A stretch of DNA of 44,176 nucleotides from positions 1 to 44,176 of the forward strand of contig CAZGSV010000016.1 in NCBI GenBank assembly GCA_964528605.1, read 5' to 3'. This DNA comes from CAZGSV01 sp964528605 (GTDB lineage Bacteria; Armatimonadota; Zipacnadia; CAZGSV01). Position 1 is the stretch's first letter, and the number at the start of each line of letters is the position of its first letter. The translations under genes were made by a program, and so were the position numbers. Below the pieces are notes generated by a model that saw only the letters and a list, made by a program, of their open reading frames with translations, had not been told where the DNA came from and searched no databases. Shown piece by piece: positions 42,530-44,176 of this stretch.

Positions 42530-43408
42530 GTGTACGAGATACTGGCACGTGAGGAACTGGCGGAGAACGTCTGTCGCTACCTGGTGCGGGCGCCCCTCAT
42601 CGCGAAGAAGTGGCGGCCAGGCCAGTTCGTCATTGTGCGCTCGGACGAATACTGCGAGCGCGTGCCCCTGACCGTCGTGGAGGCCGACCTCGACGCCGGC
42701 TCCATCACGCTGCTCATTCAGGCCGTGGGCGCCTCCACGCGGCGCCTATGCTCGGTCCCCGCCGGAGGCTCCTGGCTTGACGTGGCGGGCCCGCTGGGGC
42801 AGCCAACTCACATCCCCTACTCCGGCACCATAGCCTGCGTGGCAGGCGGCGTCGGCATCGCCGTCGTTCTCCCCATCGCCCGCTCCCTCAAGGAGAAAGG
42901 CGATCGTATCTGGACCTTCTACGGCGCGCGCCGGAGCGACCTACTCCTTCTTGCCGGCGAGATCGAGAGCATTAGCGAGCGCTACCTGGCCGCTACCGAG
43001 GACGGCAGCGCCGGGGTGAAAGGATTCGTGACAGACGCTCTGCGGGCTGAACTCGAGCAGGGCCATCGCCCGGATGCCGCCCTCACCGCGGGCCCGTTGC
43101 CGATGATGGAGGCCGTGGCGGAACTCACCCGGCCCTACGACATACCCACCCTCGCCAGCCTGAACCCCATTATGATTGACGGCACCGGGATGTGCGGCGG
43201 ATGCCGCGTGCAGGTCGGCGGCAACATCAAGTTCGCCTGCGTGGACGGGCCAGAGTTCGACGCGCACCAGGTTGACTTCAAGGCGCTACGCCTGCGGCTG
43301 GCGATGTACCGCGAGGAAGAGAAGATAATGTCCGAGCAATGCCGGCTGCGGGAAGTCCTGGGGGCCTCCGCCGCCGACCAGCAAGGAGCGCCCGACAGTG
43401 TCCCATAG
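42530..43408 (+). CDS. nfnA: Ferredoxin-NADP reductase-like subunit (NfnA type)
   Basis: The 292-residue protein starts at a GTG at 42530 after GGAGGAG; the longer frame from 42284 includes non-homologous sequence. It has an N-terminal FAD-binding barrel, a nucleotide-binding fold with GGVGIAVVLPIAR, and a C-terminal iron-sulfur loop with Cys222, Cys225 and Cys237. In NfnA the [2Fe-2S] cluster is held by three Cys and one acid, and Asp218 is available here. With NfnB it forms an electron-bifurcating transhydrogenase linking NADH, NADPH and ferredoxin; a plain FNR-like partner of glutamate synthase is the other option. It overlaps nfnB by 11 bases. Confidence 0.9.
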   Translation: MYEILAREELAENVCRYLVRAPLIAKKWRPGQFVIVRSDEYCERVPLTVVEADLDAGSITLLIQAVGASTRRLCSVPAGGSWLDVAGPLGQPTHIPYSGTIACVAGGVGIAVVLPIARSLKEKGDRIWTFYGARRSDLLLLAGEIESISERYLAATEDGSAGVKGFVTDALRAELEQGHRPDAALTAGPLPMMEAVAELTRPYDIPTLASLNPIMIDGTGMCGGCRVQVGGNIKFACVDGPEFDAHQVDFKALRLRLAMYREEEKIMSEQCRLREVLGASAADQQGAPDSVP

Positions 43409-44176
43409 GCCGGCGCCCAAGGTCCCCCCCCGCGTTTCCATGGCGGAGCGCGCGGCCGAGGAGCGCGTCCGCGACTTCCGTGAGGTGCCCGAGGGCTACT
43501 CGCGCGCCCAGGCGGTCAAAGAGGCGGAGCGCTGCCTGCAGTGCAAGAAGCCGACATGCATCGCCGGCTGCCCCGTCCGCATCAACATCCCCAAGTTCAT
43601 CGCGGAGATGGTTGCCGGGGACTTCCCGGCCGCCTACCGAACCATCTGCGAATCGAACACACTGCCCGCAGTGTGCGGCCGCGTCTGCCCGCAGGAGGTG
43701 CAGTGCGAGGTAGCGTGCGTGCTCAGCCGCAAGTACGATCCCATCGCCATCGGCGCCCTCGAGCGCTTCGTGGGCGACTGGGCCGCGGAGAACGTCCCCC
43801 GCAGCCAGCAGCAGGTGCCCGCGCGCCTTGGGGCGGTCGTCGTCGTGGGCGCCGGGCCGGCGGGCCTGACCGCGGCGGCCGACCTGCGCCGCTTCGGCTA
43901 TCACGTGGTCCTTTTCGAGGCGCTGCACGAGCCCGGTGGCGTGCTCACGTATGGCATCCCCGAGTTTCGTCTTCCTCGCGTGATTCTCAAGGAGGAACTG
44001 GGGCGGCTGACCGACACCGGAGTTGAGATCGTTCCCAACTACGTCATCGGGCGCATCCTCACCGTGGAGGAGCTGCTCGCCGACTTCGGCGCCGTCTTTC
44101 TAGCCACGGGCGCGGGATTGCCCCACCTCATGAACGTCCCCGGCGAGATGGCCCTCGGCGCCTTCTCCGCGAACGA
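43398..44176 (+). CDS. nfnB: NfnB/GltA-type glutamate synthase small-subunit-like protein, C-terminus off contig
   Basis: A GTG at 43398, nine bases after AAGGAG, starts a frame that runs off the right end, so about 259 residues are visible. It has two [4Fe-4S] motifs (CLQCKKPTCIAGCPV and CGRVCPQEVQCEVAC) and a dinucleotide-binding loop GAGPAGL, as in the GltD/NfnB family. It overlaps nfnA by 11 bases, and that arrangement is typical of NfnAB or of the archaeal-type GltA pair. The C-terminal NADPH domain is off contig, so the enzyme's specificity is not settled here. Confidence 0.9.
   Translation, partial: MSHRPAPKVPPRVSMAERAAEERVRDFREVPEGYSRAQAVKEAERCLQCKKPTCIAGCPVRINIPKFIAEMVAGDFPAAYRTICESNTLPAVCGRVCPQEVQCEVACVLSRKYDPIAIGALERFVGDWAAENVPRSQQQVPARLGAVVVVGAGPAGLTAAADLRRFGYHVVLFEALHEPGGVLTYGIPEFRLPRVILKEELGRLTDTGVEIVPNYVIGRILTVEELLADFGAVFLATGAGLPHLMNVPGEMALGAFSAN

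Noticed and set aside
1..44176. CRISPR array, rRNA or tRNA genes
   Set aside because: I saw no regularly spaced direct repeats and no T-loop or rRNA-like segments when scanning the intergenic regions. Only a tRNAscan or Rfam run could rule them out fully.

Overview
The window is GC-rich bacterial DNA, probably from a metagenome-assembled genome: a run of 10 Ns at 2711-2720 marks a scaffold join, and both end genes run off the contig. The genes point to an uncultured heterotroph with a two-membrane or lipoprotein-rich envelope. It has many secreted carbohydrate-active or propeller proteins, tungstate uptake, an NfnAB-type transhydrogenase and a two-domain protein disulfide oxidoreductase of the kind common in thermophiles. 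Armatimonadota or a similar lineage would fit, but nothing here (no rRNA or tRNA was seen) proves the taxon.

Region 1 (1-9.4 kb, minus strand) is the most unusual part. Four tandem paralogs of about 709 aa each join an N-terminal beta-propeller to a C-terminal helical domain, and a truncated uroporphyrinogen-decarboxylase-like gene follows. All read the same way with short gaps, so they look like one operon. The scaffold gap lies inside the array, so the true copy number is uncertain. Local sequence tracts suggest gene conversion between copies.

Region 2 (9.4-16.5 kb) holds acylphosphatase and a small membrane protein (minus), then a plus-strand block: protein disulfide oxidoreductase, a GH4 family glycosidase, an MFS transporter and a PIG-L deacetylase. 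A class I glutamine amidotransferase and a secreted lytic transglycosylase converge on it. Region 3 (16.5-20.8 kb) has a minus-strand trio (a SelD-like protein lacking the catalytic Cys/Sec and part of its second domain, a TauE/SafE-like membrane protein, an AlkP-superfamily hydrolase), then a DUF2905 protein and a MerR-type DNA-binding protein (plus), a repeat-bearing intergenic stretch and a YkoF-like thiamine-binding protein.

Region 4 (20.8-28.6 kb, minus) is a tungstate/molybdate ABC transporter (wtpA-wtpB-wtpC). Its last gene runs straight into a NapH-like polyferredoxin and a PQQ-type propeller; a secreted glycosidase-like protein follows. A near-palindrome sits over the predicted promoter. 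Region 5 (28.7-34 kb) has an MNT/HEPN pair and endonuclease V (plus), then a DUF1054-like protein, a secreted helical protein and a radical-SAM SPL-family protein (minus).

Region 6 (34-39 kb) contains a PqaA-like lipoprotein with a good terminator, a large secreted GH99/WbsX-like protein with repeated beta-sandwich modules, and a lipoprotein with two heavy-metal-binding motifs. Region 7 (39-44.2 kb) is a translationally coupled operon of NfeD-like protein, flotillin and a small beta-carbonic-anhydrase-like protein, then a zinc-ribbon pseudopilin-like protein (minus), and nfnA plus the start of nfnB at the right edge.
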